Counted from the stretch's first letter, positions 44,801 to 54,726 are shown. The stretch: 64,000 nt of DNA from Mesostigma viride (GCA_009746045.1 RPFO01000165.1:4646692-4710691), one strand, 5' to 3'. Made by a program: numbers and translations. The notes: generated by a model not told the origin, from the letters alone.

Positions 44801-47052
44801 GAAGGCGGCCTTGAAGCTCTGCAATATCGCCACCTGTCCCGCGATGTCATCCGAGAGAGGCTCTGGCGGGAAGGTGAGGAAGACCAGCACCTTGACTGCA
44901 GGCATGGGAGGGCGCAAATAGTGGCAGCAGGGGAAGAAAATTTAGGAGTGAGGAAGACCAGCACCTTAAAGGTGAGAAAGACCAGCGCCTTGATCGCAGG
45001 GGGGGCGGGGGGGGGGGGGGGGGGCGATAAAAGGCCCACAAAGGGAACAAACGAAGGGTGGGGCTCCTGGGGACAAATGCCAGCAGTTGGACTGCACCTA
45101 GGGGAGGGCACAAGTGGCGTCCGAAGGGGGGGCAATAAGGAAGGGCGGGAAGGTGAGGAACACGGGCACTGTCCATGGAAAGGATCAAGGAGGGGTGGGG
45201 GGGCAGGGGCACGGATGGCGCCAAAAAGGGGGACGACTTAACTGATAACTAAACGTCAGACTGATCATACAAAAGGGGGGGGCGACTTAACTGATAACTT
45301 AACGTCAGACTGATCATACAAAAGGGGGGGGCGACTTAACTGATAACTTAACGTCAGACTGATCACTTAAAAGGGAGGGGACGACTTAACTGATAACTTC
45401 AACGTCAGACTGATCACTAAAAAAGGGGGTGGCGACTTAACTGATAACTTAAACGTCAGACTGATCACTCAAAAGGGGGGGGGCGACTTAACTGATAACT
45501 TAACGTCAGACTGATCACTTAAGAGGGGGGGGACGACTTAACTGATAACTTAACGTCAGACTGATCACTTAAGAGGGAGGGGACGACTTAACTGATAACT
45601 TAACGTCAGACTGATCACTTAAGAGGGAGGGGACGACTTAACTGATAACTTAACGTCAGACTGATCACTTAAAAGGGAGGGGACGACTTAACTGATAACT
45701 TAACGTCAGACTGATCACTTAAGAGGGAGGGGGCGACTTAACTGATAACTTAACGTCAGACTGATAACTTCAACGTCAGACTGATCACTTAAAAAGGGGG
45801 TGGCGACTTAACTGATAACTTAAACGTCAGACTGATCACTTAAGAGGGGGGGGGCGACTTAACTGATAACTTAACGTCAGACTGATCATACAAAAGTGGG
45901 GGCCATCAGGAAGATGGTGATGTTGACGGCAAGGGGGGAAGTGCATAGGTGGCCACAGAGGCGAGGAGCCTGGGGTATAAAAGAAATAGGAACTGGCATC
46001 ACTGAAAGTTTGGGAACCGGGGACTTTGACTCCGAAGGGACAGGACCATGCGTGATGGCCAATCATATATGGGAGAAGCCAGGGGCGCAAGCCAACACAA
46101 AGAGGGGCGTTAGGGCAGTCTAGTTGCGACCTTTACTGCAGTGGGGGGGCATAGGTGATGGCCATACGTGGGGGGCCCATAATTGGGAGCCCAGAAGTGG
46201 GAGCAATAAATGGGGGCCCACACATGGGGCCCTGTAACTGGGGGCCCATGAGTGGGGAGCAGCCAGGGGCACAGAGGAATAGAAAAAGAGGGGGGGGGGG
46301 GGGGGGGGGGGGAATCCGCAGTGGGGAGAATGCGGGTCATGTAGTAGAGAAAGATTGGGGAGAAGGAAAGTGAGAAAGACAAGACGAGCACATGAAACAA
46401 AGTTGCGACTACTGTATATACTGTTGTCAATGGCGGGTATGCACATGGGAAAGTGAACACTCATGCATGAATGATGCCGCCCATGAGAACCGATTCGATT
46501 TCAACCCAAACTACAGACACAATCCGTGCAGCCCTCTGCTATTAATTGCGAGGAAAGATACTTGGCCAAGGAAACGGTAAGCAACCGAAAATTTTTTGGT
46601 AGCTTTCGAATGAGGTCACCACGATAAAAGTAAGCATCTTTGTTGCATGAGACGTACTGGCTTCAAGCGCCAGGTTGAAGTCTTCCACGCCATGCTGCAG
46701 TAAAATGGGGATGATGTCGGACCGCACGATGTTGAAAGCGCCGAGTTGCCTGAAGGCATCCCTCGTTTCTGGGCTGTCTCGCCGCAAGAAACGTTGTAGA
46801 TCGCGCAGATTATCTGCACGCACAACGACAGGGGAGGAAATGGAATGTTTAGAGAAAGACCAGGAAGGCCTCGCAAGTTTTGTAACAGTGGCAGAGCATT
46901 CGAAGGCAGGTTTGCCAAGTTGAAATTTTTTGCTAAAAGATACCTATGCTCTCCTCTCCCAGCTCATAATAGGCTCTGCCGTCCTCATCGGTCTGTGTAG
47001 ACCCCAAACCTGTACACACAGCGACCAGATGGCCAACATCAAGAGCCGCCAT
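26817..47052 (-). CDS. TIMELESS: Timeless/Tof1 replication fork protection protein
   Basis: Seventeen exons: 47052-46944, 46813-46658, 44895-44736, 43188-43056, 42829-42554, 41204-41061, 40303-40105, 39551-39433, 37343-37084, 36275-36109, 35605-34322, 33102-32899, 32030-31926, 31046-30676, 30166-29825, 29347-28609, 27906-26817; about 1952 residues. Seen in order: DNLRDLQRFLRRD and RQLGAFN (N-terminal TIMELESS domain), KVLVFLTFPPEP, LSQLVLTLFRNLLAI, RHSRFGGTY, LDNAGADRADKHVARAL, LFQLSVLGVLGG, VLFWKTRQDC, GQMVRRLHQLGLR, then FALGCQPP with FWRLFPA as in the C-terminal domain. Known: with Tipin/Csm3 it stabilises stalled forks, aids the S-phase checkpoint and cohesion. Twice the usual plant length is avoided only partly: exons 11, 16 and 17 add acidic, lysine-rich, disordered sequence. 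Exon 9 needs one extra base in a C8 run to stay in frame. All other phases agree. Confidence 0.93.
28035..28185. repeat. 48-bp repeat, three copies, Timeless intron 16
   Basis: Three copies containing AAGCAAACGCATGCCTGAAC and AGTTATTAATAGTTTGAGGG. They lie between exon 17 and exon 16 on the minus-strand gene. Confidence 0.9.
31060..31465. repeat. 8-bp array (GGGCAGGA)n with poly-G, upstream of Timeless exon 14 acceptor
   Basis: About 46 copies of an 8-bp unit on the plus strand, followed by a G run at 31066-31083. On the gene's strand this reads as CCTGCCC repeats and then poly-C, ending about 15 bases before the exon 14 acceptor. It serves as an extended pyrimidine-rich tract; the long Pro-Ser-Cys-Leu frames through it are artefacts. 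Confidence 0.95.
31570..31782. repeat. 16-bp array (CACTACTATCCTAGTT)n
   Basis: About thirteen copies with CTAGTT/CTAATT variants in Timeless intron 13. It is followed by an ACACAC-rich stretch at 31805-31890 close to the exon 13 donor. Confidence 0.93.
32168..32432. repeat. 23-bp array, about 11 copies, Timeless intron 12
   Basis: Units containing GACCAGCATAACAGGCCCAG, with a switch from GCTGGAC to GCGGGAC variants midway. The array lies about 140 bp upstream (in gene sense) of the exon 13 acceptor. Confidence 0.93.
32640..32838 (-). repeat. Echoes of the Timeless exon 12 end, and a dispersed 32-mer
   Basis: The exon 12 donor region on the plus strand reads TACCGTTCCGCGTCCGAGCC (32896-32915). 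A clear copy lies near 32772-32792 (CACCGCTCCGCGTCTGAGCC) and a weaker one near 32650-32680. Positions 32807-32838 carry a 32-mer that recurs at 41692-41723 with one difference. Confidence 0.65.
33822..34248. repeat. 43-bp minisatellite, about 10 copies, Timeless intron 11
   Basis: Nearly identical units starting CACCTTGCTTATCTCCACGC. On the gene's strand each unit contains AAGGTGATTAGGTGATAG, two weak donor-like GGTGAT motifs. The array starts about 75 bp after the exon 11 donor. Confidence 0.95.
35681..35712 (-). repeat. Echo of the Timeless exon 11 start
   Basis: Plus strand CCACGAGGTCTACCACCTGG then CTGCGGCAG, compared with CCACGAGGTCCACCACGTAG then CTGCGAGCG at the true junction (35588-35613). 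It lies in intron 10, upstream of the true acceptor in gene sense. Confidence 0.75.
35830..36040 (-). repeat. Two echoes of the Timeless exon 10 end
   Basis: Copies at 35830-35905 and 35961-36040 resemble the true exon 10 end at 36102-36180 (plus strand GCGCGGCAGCTTGAAGCGGT). Each covers roughly 75-80 bases and differs by about ten. Both carry CAGCTG where the true junction has CAGGTG, so the donor GT is lost in both. Confidence 0.88.
36325..36575. repeat. 22-bp array, about 11 copies, Timeless intron 9
   Basis: Units with GTGTAAGTGTTTAGATAAGA and small length variants, just upstream (in gene sense) of the exon 10 acceptor at 36276-36277. Confidence 0.93.
37975..38290. repeat. 27-bp and 18-bp repeats, Timeless intron 8
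   Basis: About five copies of a unit containing GCCCACCTGCCTAAACACAC at 37975-38105. An imperfect 18-bp unit (GATAGATTAATTACGAAT) follows at 38190-38275. Confidence 0.85.
38625..38662 (-). repeat. Echo of the Timeless exon 8 end with intact donor
   Basis: Plus strand CCACCTGCTTCTCGAGGTAG, against CCACCTGCTTCTCGAGGCAG at the true junction (39429-39448). The complementary CAG|GTGG donor dinucleotide is preserved. The copy lies on the far side of the 38-bp array from the real exon. Confidence 0.85.
38664..39384. repeat. 38-bp minisatellite, about 19 copies, donor-like motif in each unit
   Basis: Nearly identical units containing CAGTACTCACCTACCTCTAC. On the Timeless sense strand every unit reads GTAGAGGTAGGTGAGTACTG, which includes TAG|GTGAGT, close to the 5' splice-site consensus. 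The array begins about 50 bp after the true exon 8 donor at 39432. Confidence 0.96.
39988..40025 (-). repeat. Echo of the Timeless exon 7 end with donor
   Basis: Plus strand GTACTCACGCCCGTATCTGC, against CTACTCACGCCCGTATCCGC at the true junction (40098-40117). The donor-complement CAC is kept. A short TATCAGTCTCC repeat separates copy and original. Confidence 0.85.
40376..40512. repeat. 24-bp repeat in Timeless intron 6
   Basis: Imperfect units containing GGGTCACAACAAGGAAATAG. Between the array and the exon 7 acceptor lies a G-rich stretch (40340-40365) that is C-rich on the gene's strand. Confidence 0.85.
41241..41390. repeat. 14-bp repeat (GGGTCATAAGAACA)n, Timeless intron 5
   Basis: About ten units alternating between GAACA and GAATA endings, starting about 35 bases upstream (gene sense) of the exon 6 acceptor. 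Confidence 0.9.
42945..42985 (-). repeat. Echo of the Timeless exon 4 end
   Basis: Plus strand CACCTTCATGTGGGCAAGGC, against CACCTTCATGTGGGCAAGGT at the true junction (43053-43072), with CTGCCCTCC preceding both. About 100 bp separate copy and original; the donor GT is intact in the copy. Confidence 0.85.
43191..43398. repeat. (GGGT)n array abutting the Timeless exon 4 acceptor
   Basis: About 45 pure GGGT units, then GGGGGTGGGT variants. On the gene's strand it is (ACCC)n and runs to within a few bases of the acceptor CAG at 43191-43189. The plus strand has strong G-quadruplex potential. Confidence 0.96.
43558..44210. repeat. Array with unit TATGGACGCTATGGACACTA, Timeless intron 3
   Basis: Imperfect units of about 28-32 bp at 43558-43805, and a second block at 44105-44210 after 300 bp of unrelated sequence. 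ACACAC-rich and echo-like sequence follows toward exon 3. Confidence 0.88.
44380..44690 (-). repeat. Weak echoes of the Timeless exon 3 end
   Basis: The true junction on the plus strand reads CTACTGATAGCACGCGCTCT (44713-44732). Similar stretches occur near 44382-44405 (CTATTAATAGATAGCACGCG) and near 44622-44640. The two share further similarity (GGCATAAGCGCTTGCC and GGCACAAGCGTCTGAT followed by GGCAAGCACA). Confidence 0.55.
44943..45003 (-). repeat. Two echoes of the Timeless exon 3 start
   Basis: Plus strand GTGAGGAAGACCAGCACCTT at 44948 and GTGAGAAAGACCAGCGCCTT at 44971, against GTGAGGAAGACCAGCACCTT at the true exon start (44875-44894). The second copy also keeps an acceptor-like GATCGCAG. 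A run of G (C on the gene's strand) follows. Confidence 0.88.
45228..45895. repeat. About 48-bp array, 14 copies, Timeless intron 2
   Basis: Units containing GACTTAACTGATAACTTAAC and GTCAGACTGATCACTTAA separated by variable G runs. It is one of the longest arrays in the window. Confidence 0.95.
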
Positions 47053-48649
47053 ATTCTAGGCCTTGTCTACGTACGCAACATTTGCTGCAAGGTGCCTTTC
47101 TTGCCCCTTCTTTACCAAATACCAATCCTGCAGAACATAATATCATATATTTCCTAGCATCGTACGTCCTCCGTGCCTAGCGAGGTCTCTTTGGCACTGT
47201 TAATCACAAATACAGCGCTTGTCCTCACATAGCAACTCGTCCTGCCAGGTTTGACCACTAGACTATGGCATCCTCGCTAGACCGCACGGCCTGCAAATTG
47301 ATGTATTCTTCGCGCGTGACCTTTTGGCGCGGAATTTCGCTTTTTGAACGGGACACCTCCCGCGCCACGTGTCGCTTGTCTGCAGGTCCTGGGCTTTGCA
47401 GCTGTCCATCTCCGGTCAGCTTTGTTTTATCGGAACCAAATGGGTCAAATATCGGAATCTCGAAATCTTCCTAGTCATAGTATATGAGTGCAGAGACACG
47501 CTTCTACTAGATGGCTTGTCAGCACTGTGCGATATGTTTCCTTTCTGACCAAGCAAAACTGGACAAGCCTTCTGGGGATCGAAGATATATCGCCAAGTTG
47601 CGAGTTTTCATACGCAACTCATCAGCGACTGACGCTTGTCGATGCTGCGGAAATTATTCCAGTGTTCCCGTGCCTTGTTAGTGGCAAGCGTCATTCCAGC
47701 TCGGACTGGAAGGAGCACGGCAATCACCGAGCAGACTGAACCCGTTGATATATCCCAATAATACGTCCTGCTCATACACTAGCGAGTTTTGCTTGTTAGT
47801 TAACGGCTGGTGCCTCAAACGGGGTGCTGTGGTGCTCAACCAGGACATTTACTGCTGCGAACACAACGGAAATTTGTGTTAAAAACCTACTGCAAGCGAC
47901 TGCAGTCGATGAACATAGCGGTAAATTTTATAATTGCAAGTGTTTTGATAAGAATCCTTGATTATAGGTGATAGCAAATAGCAACCTTTATGGAGCAGGA
48001 TAGCAGTAGTCTTCCTGTTGCTAGCACATGACGCTCCTTGAATTGTAATTCTTGTCTTGCTGGGAGGTACGAGGGAAGCCTGCACGGTTCCGGTCCGAAC
48101 GTGTGGTTCCCAGATTACTTCTGAGCGTCGTTGTGAAAAGATATCTTAGTGGGCAATTATTACCTGCATCGCTTTGGGAATTAGCATAAATCTTCCGATC
48201 ACAGACATTTAATCATTTTAGCCCTACCAATTCATATGGGGCTGAACCCCTGTTGGCCCCCAGAGACAGAGTGAACCTTCTGATCAAAGACTTCCAGCTG
48301 ACGAGTGGAATTTGGGCCTATGGACCAAGCTATGGGCGCATGCCTTCTTTCCCCCTTACGAGAGTGTTATACCCAGTGGGTCCGTGTTCGTTTGGCCGAT
48401 GAGAGCTTATCCGACCGTTGGTCAAAGCGTGGTGCAATGGAGCAAATCGGCGTGTGCGCGGACCAGGCTGGGTTGTCAGGGTAAGGATTTGGCGATCTGC
48501 TATGTTCGGTTGTTGCTTGTTATGATTAACAGCCCGCTGGTCTTTTTTTCTGTCCAGACATTAAGTCTAGGCATCAATATTTTTTGTTAGTAAATTGGTG
48601 TGTGTAATGTCTGCCCCACCTTTTGGTTTCCTTCACCTTCGTGCACCAG
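47053..48649. other. Divergent region between Timeless and DCUN1D; DCUN1D first exons not found
   Basis: Should contain the Timeless promoter and the 5' exons of the DCN1-like gene. Two short ATG frames were noted on the plus strand: 47265 (MASSLDRTACKLMYSSR) and 47511 (56 codons, cysteine-rich, MACQHCAICFLSDQ). Neither resembles the DCN1 N-terminus, so neither was assigned. Confidence 0.5.
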
Positions 48650-51600
48650 GGGCCGCGCGTTGGACGGTCTTCGGGCCCTGGCAGCCGAGATGCGAGTGGA
48701 GGTAAGCCCTGCAGCCGTTGTAGATAATTACGTGTCTATCTAGGCCAGGAAGCGTTGAAGCCTTTCAGTTTTTTGGAGGGTAAAAATGTCCTCTCTCACA
48801 ACACACGCACGCCTTTGATGCACCCTGACTCCGAGACGCCGGGGAAGCAGAGTCACGTCGGCTCTAGTTTAATTTATGTTTGAAACATGAATATTGCGCG
48901 TAGAGTAAGAGCTGTTGCTCTAAATCTTTTTTCTTATCAAGTACTTTCTTGTTTTTATTGGATACTTGCTGGAGACTGTTCAAAGGATCTCCCCTGGTGC
49001 GCTTAGCCTGTACGTAGCTAGCTACTGGCCCTAGGCGCGGCTTTACTGCACGAGTCTGCTTGCGATGTGTATTACTTTACCCAAACCAAACCAAACCAAA
49101 CGAAATGGGACCAAAATTATAGTACCCCAAACAAAATAAAACCAAAATGTATCGTACAAAAAGACAAATACCAACTTCAACCCGCCCTACCCCCTTGGTC
49201 TTTCCATCCCATGCATATCACCCCTCTGACACGCAGCCCCCTGCGGTTTTTCTCTACTGTATCTGACGCAGACCCTGGACAGCATGCAGCTGAACCTGCT
49301 GTATCACTTCGCCTTCTTCATATGCCGGGAGCCGGGGCGCAAGAACGTCTGTGAGTTCTATTAGACAACTATCTTATCAGTATTTGTTCATCAATAAAAT
49401 TCTGTTTTCGATTGAACAGCAGAACCGCGGTGAGAGTTGAGTATAGGTTTGCCTGCTGTGTCAGCTTGCTGTTTCTCAAGTATCGGAGCCAGGGCACAAA
49501 GGCATTTGTGAGCATTACTATATACTACAATAGACTTCAATATACTACGATATACTTCTGCTTCAATATACTACGATATACTTCTGCTACAATAGACTAG
49601 AATATACTTCTGCTACAATACACTACGATATACCCATCGCGGTTGGGCAGTGGAGGTAGGACGGTAGCAAGCGCTACATATAGCATGGCCCTGCTGTGTC
49701 ACGCTGCCCTGATGGTGCCAAGAGCCAGGGCGCACGCTGCCCGGCTCTGAACCCAAGAAGCGGGGCGCAAGTCTGGTAGAGTGTCCGGGACCGGTGACCA
49801 CTAACCATGGCGTGGGGGGACTACTACCAGCAGTACAGTCATTCATGCCTTCATTAATGGATTAATTAAACTATATAGTACAGTCATTCATGCCTTAGTT
49901 TGGGTTTGCTTAGGTTGGGTTTGCGCCTTAAGTTTGGTCGCGTAGGATTTCGGCATTCTAAATTCAAACTAGTTCAGATTAGTATGTTTTAGTATCGTTG
50001 GTTCAAACTAGTACAAATTAATACAGCCATTCATACCTTCTATGGGTTCATGTCTTAAGTTAAGTTGACCCCAATTTATCTGGCGAATCCCATAGGAGGC
50101 GTGAATGACTGTCCTCTGATAGGACATGTTTTGCTGACGTTTTGCTCTGATAGAACATTCGATCACACAGCGCCGCGCCAATCGCTCGACAGACCGCACT
50201 GATTGATTGACCTATGGTTGCCGGTGGCGCGATGATAATCCTTCAATAATAATTAATTAATCCTCTACTTGCTCGTTGGCTCGCACCTTGGCAAGTCTAT
50301 GAAGTACTACTGTCCGCAGGTTGGACACTGTAAGGTCACTGTAGCACCATGACACCTGCCAGGGTGACCATCACTTGCTTTGAAGCAGCAACGGGCTCTG
50401 CACACGTGCTGCTATGATTTCTGACGTGGCTCCTGCTGGAAAGGGGTGAACTGATGGATCGCTTGTGCACAAGGGTCGCCCTCGCTTAACCTACACCCCC
50501 TCCTTGATGTTTCAGAGCCTCTGGTCAGAACATCAAGGAGGGGGTGTAGTGGGCGGACATTCCCACATCCCATGTTGTGGGTCTCGTGGATAAAGTTTCA
50601 TCTTTTCTTTTCTCTGAGGGTGATGGATGGTGGGGGGGGCACTCGGGGCATCCTTCAACATTATCCTCCCACATTTTAATACTCGTGCCCCGACATGCCA
50701 CTTGGCAAGTCTATTTTGTAAATGATATGCCACTGGGACGGCTGTATGCGCTTCCGCTGTCATGGCTATATGCGCTTCCGCTGTCATGCGCCTCCACGTC
50801 ACGGCTATATGCGCCTCCACCGTCATGGGTGTCTGTGCTCAGCGCTTCCACTGCCGCAGGGCATACCACTGCTTGCCGCTGTCACGGCGGTGTATGTAGA
50901 TATCCATGCGACAACCAGCCTGTAATACATATGCCTGTAGTTGTTGTAATAATGTTATTCCTGCAGTAGCTCGTTGCATTGGTTGGGTGTCTCTAAGATG
51001 CTCGCTGTAAAGTTGTTCCTGTTTTGCCCGCCATTCCCACTGCCGGTCTCACACCCGTGATCTAGCCAACACAGGTAAGACCAACGTGTTTTCTTTTGTA
51101 TCTGAGTCCATGCGCCACGCCATGTCACAGCCATGCCGGTCGCGCTGGCTGCCTGGCGGCTCGTCCTGAACGGCCGCTTCCGCCTGCTCGACAAGTGGTG
51201 CGCGTTCGCCGAGGTGGGTAGAACAGCAGATGTCCTAAGCGGTAGGAACACGCCCATGCCGTCGACATACTGTACTAGTATCGAACATGAGCACGAGCCA
51301 TCAACAGAACATGATGGCCTATACGGTCGAGTAGACCGTCGCGTGAACCGCACACCGTACCACCCAACAGTGTTGTGCTAGCAGCCTGCAGCATCGTCCC
51401 GGCCATGCTAGTTTGCTTGAGGTGGGTATGGGCTTGAAATATCTATGTATGGCGTCAGCTCGCAACGTCTTTACAATCCAACCCAACGGGAGCTTTGACA
51501 GATCACAGGCTAGCGGCCAGTAGTAACAGCCTGTCGGCATGTGCTGGCAAGGAGACGGTGTCGGTGGCCACTGGACCAGTTTATTTACCATGGAAACTCT

Positions 51601-54280
51601 ACCTTTGTCTGTTCTTGCACCCTGCAGGGCTGCGGCAAGGAGACGGTGTCGGAGGACACGTGGCTTCAGGTGCTGGAGTTCAGCCGCAACGTGCACGAGG
51701 ACCTATCTGACTACGACCCAGATGGTGAGCCATGCCCATGGTTATAGTCGTAGCATTAGCAATAGCGCTAGCAATCTTCGTAGTAGTTCAGCCGCAACGT
51801 CCACGAGGACCCGTCTGACTACGACCCGGATGGTGAAGGCATGCGCGCAGTGCCCAGGGTGGATTGAGGCCTGCCTTATCCATGGCACAAATCATCGTCA
51901 CTTGTAACTGAGTAGAAATTGAAGTGATTGGCTATTGTTTACATGGGCGTATGACAGTGTGTTGCCCTGTTTTGTAAGATCCCCCTGCGGTGCTTGGAGC
52001 AGTTGCTTATGGCTTTGCTTTTCATCCTGGCTGCTCCTGCATCGCAGTGACTATATTTAGCCACGGGTCACCAGACGACGATGCGCGCTGTGGACGCCTG
52101 TCCGCCTTCTAGTTTTACTTATTATACCAGTTACTACTAATATTCTTAGTACGAGTACTTTTTAATTTATAATATTCTCAATACGAATTTTTTATTTTAT
52201 TGTTTATGTAGGACTTGGCAGCATGTACGCCTCATCGTTTATGGATGTCTGCCCGTCCGCTCGTTTGTGATGAAGTGTACTACAGTAAGATTGCTTTATA
52301 GTATAGACCAAGAACTTCCAGAACACGCATCTAATTGTGCGCGGTCTCTGCTCGCCCCCATGCCCGCCTGCAGGTGCCTGGCCTGTCCTTATCGATGAAT
52401 TTGTCGAGTCGATATGCAGGTACGGTGGGGAGCGAAGGGGTTTGCTAGTTTCTGGCTTGGGGTCTGTCTGGGGACTCGTTGAATGCATGCTGTCACTTCC
52501 AAGGTCGCTCTTCCTTGTTGGTCTCGTAGAGTGGTCTTGTATGAGCTGACCTTGGGGCACAACAACGGCGTTGATGGTTTTGATCCTGTTTGGGGCACTA
52601 GCGAATCAGTGCATGATGGACAGCGGACAGCACAGGATGCTTGTTTTATCGTCCCCCCCGCTCCGCGCTGCAGTGAATGAGCAGGTTTTTTGGTTCTGTC
52701 AGCTCTACACGCAGCTCGCTGCCGGTGGCTGGCTTACAGGGGACCTGTCCAGGGTAAATTTTACCCTGTGTGCCCAACTGTGTGTGTTTACACAGGACCG
52801 ACAATATAGAGCCATTTCGAGTTCAGCATGCGACAACCGGTTTAGATCACAGGGGCTGACAAATGGCCTACGTTTGAGGTGCCACAAGTGGCTAGTTAAC
52901 ACATGCAGCTTTTTGGACCTATCATATACCGTTATGATTATACACCGCTTCGCATAACAACCCCTATCATATACCGCTATTATTATACACCGCTTCGCAT
53001 AACAACCCCTATCATATACCGCTATGATTATACACCGCTTCGCATAACAACCCCTATCATATACCGCTATTATTATACACCGCTTCGCATAACAACCCCT
53101 ATCATATACCGCTATTATTATACACCGCTTCGCATAACAACCCCCTATCATATACCGGTATGATTATACACCGCTTCACATAACAACCCCTATCATATAC
53201 GGCTATTACTATACACCGCTTTGCACAGCAACGCCCATTTATCTCCTCTTCAGCGTCCGCTGTTGTATCTATTCCGAGTGTCCGCTAGTTGTATCTATTC
53301 CGGGTGTTATCTTTCCGGGTGTCCCCTATGGTATCTATCCCGGGTGTTCTCTATTGGGTCTATCCCGGGTGTCCGCTATTGTATCTATTCCAGGTGTCTG
53401 CTATTGTATCTATTCCGGTTGTTCTCACTTTCCATCGTTACCTTCACCCGTGTCCTATCCTTGTCCTTATTTTCCGCTCTGTTTTCCGTGCATATTACGG
53501 GAGCTCTCACTTCCTATGGTTTTGTTTCCTCCGTGCAACGGCCTGGGTGGGCGCGTGCATTGCCACAGCCGATTCATGCAAGCCAGGACGCCGCACGCGG
53601 GATGCTCCCCCTCCTGTCCCGGCGCGCCCGCCATGCCCTGCCACACCAGGTACGGCCAAGGTCTGCACGGCCGCCCCCTGGGGATGCCCAGGGACCCAGC
53701 CACGCAGGCCGCCCCCTCCCAGGCCCCGGCGGGGTGCGATGTCCAGGCCAGGCTGGCACCCGGGTGCCAGCATCACGCGGCGCCGCGGCACCACCACCGC
53801 CATGGCCACCATCATCCGCAACCGGCCCCCTGGTTGTTGCAGCCGGAGACCGGCATGAAGCGGCGGTTCCGAGACATGGCGGCGCATCAGCCGGCACACC
53901 TGACCGGCCTGCCGTCCTCTCTAGCAGCGCATCCCGGTGGACCTAATGCTGTTTCCGGCACGTCCTCTCATGGGTTGGGAGCGGGCGGGGGCGGTAGCGG
54001 GAGGCATCCTGTGGGCCACAGCCACTACCCGCCCGCGAGTTTTGAAAGTAGCGGCTGTGGCCGGGTGATCGAGCCCTGCAGCCCGCCCTGCAGGGACGAC
54101 ATGTCATTGGGTGATGGCGTGGAGGTTCTCTCACACAAACTGGCGGCGCTGCACGCGTACCCCCCCGGCAGCGGCCAGGGAGGCTGCTGTGACTGTGTCG
54201 AGGGTGCTGGGTCGGCGGGGCATGTGTGCCCGGTGCACGGCAGTAGCCCGTGGGTGCAGCGCAAGCGTGCGTGCTGGTGA
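48650..54280 (+). CDS. DCN1-like protein (DCUN1D family), N-terminus not located
   Basis: Exons in frame: 48650-48701, 49272-49350, 51131-51213, 51628-51724, 52374-52419, and a probable last exon from 53587 (or 53569) to 54280. Seen: LDGLRALAAEMR; LNLLYHFAFFICREPGRKN; ALAAWRLVLNGRFRLLDKWC; SEDTWLQVLEFSRNV; DLSDYDPDG with AWPVLIDEFVE. These are the successive blocks of the potentiating-neddylation (PONY) domain. Known: DCN1 proteins bind cullins and the acetylated E2 Ubc12 and promote NEDD8 transfer, activating cullin-RING ligases. The first roughly 100 residues expected before LDGLRAL are missing; small exons in 47.1-48.6 kb could supply them. The last exon adds about 230 His/Gly/Pro/Cys-rich residues that DCN1 relatives lack; its frame fits but its membership is inference. 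Confidence 0.82.
50491..50549. repeat. Perfect 21-bp hairpin in a DCUN1D intron
   Basis: Left arm 50491-50511 starts CTACACCCCCTCCTTGATGT; right arm 50529-50549 is its exact reverse complement, with a 17-base loop. In the transcript it would form a stable stem. No repeat elsewhere in the window shares the arm sequence. Confidence 0.9.
51540..51844 (+). repeat. Echoes on both sides of the DCUN1D exon at 51628-51724
   Basis: Upstream, GCAAGGAGACGGTGTCGGTG at 51547 mirrors the exon start GCAAGGAGACGGTGTCGGAG at 51634. Downstream, 51787-51844 copies 58 bases of the exon end and donor (TTCAGCCGCAACGTCCACGA against TTCAGCCGCAACGTGCACGA) with about five or six differences, including GATGGTGA at the donor. 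Confidence 0.92.
52905..53420. repeat. 45-bp and roughly 25-bp arrays before the last DCUN1D exon
   Basis: Seven copies of a 45-bp unit (CATATACCGCTATTATTATA then CACCGCTTCGCATAACAA) at 52917-53225. Imperfect units with GTATCTATTCCGGGTGT follow at 53265-53420. Confidence 0.93.
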
Positions 54281-54726
54281 GCGCATGTGTGGGTGACGCT
54301 GAGAAAGGGTGCGGAAATTGAGAGAGCATGCAAAGGTTGCGGTGTAGACCCTCAAGCTCAGATTCAGGGACGCCCAGGGCGTGGTAGGCTTTTGCGCTCT
54401 TGGAGTGTTTGGTTAGGACTTGCCCATTGGCGTCTGTGCCAGAGTCCGCCCATTGTCAACGACATTCTTATATAGAGTCCGGTGTAACTGACAACTATTC
54501 CTGGACGCATGGCGGTCCAACGTGGTGGGAGGACTAGGGTAGTTGTCGGAGAGGAAAGACGCGAAGACCGCGGGTGTTAAAAAGGGTATAGGTTAGAAAG
54601 TATCATTGGTTGGGTTAGGTGTAATTTTTAAGATGTTGCAATAGACATTCAGCATAAATATTTTGGCATTAATGTTTAAATTTTTTAACTTATATTCACA
54701 CACACTATTTCATTAATTAATCCAGT

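Noticed and set aside
47511-47681. Cysteine-rich 56-codon frame upstream of DCUN1D
   Set aside because: No match to the DCN1 N-terminus and no supporting splice phase; too short to claim as a gene.
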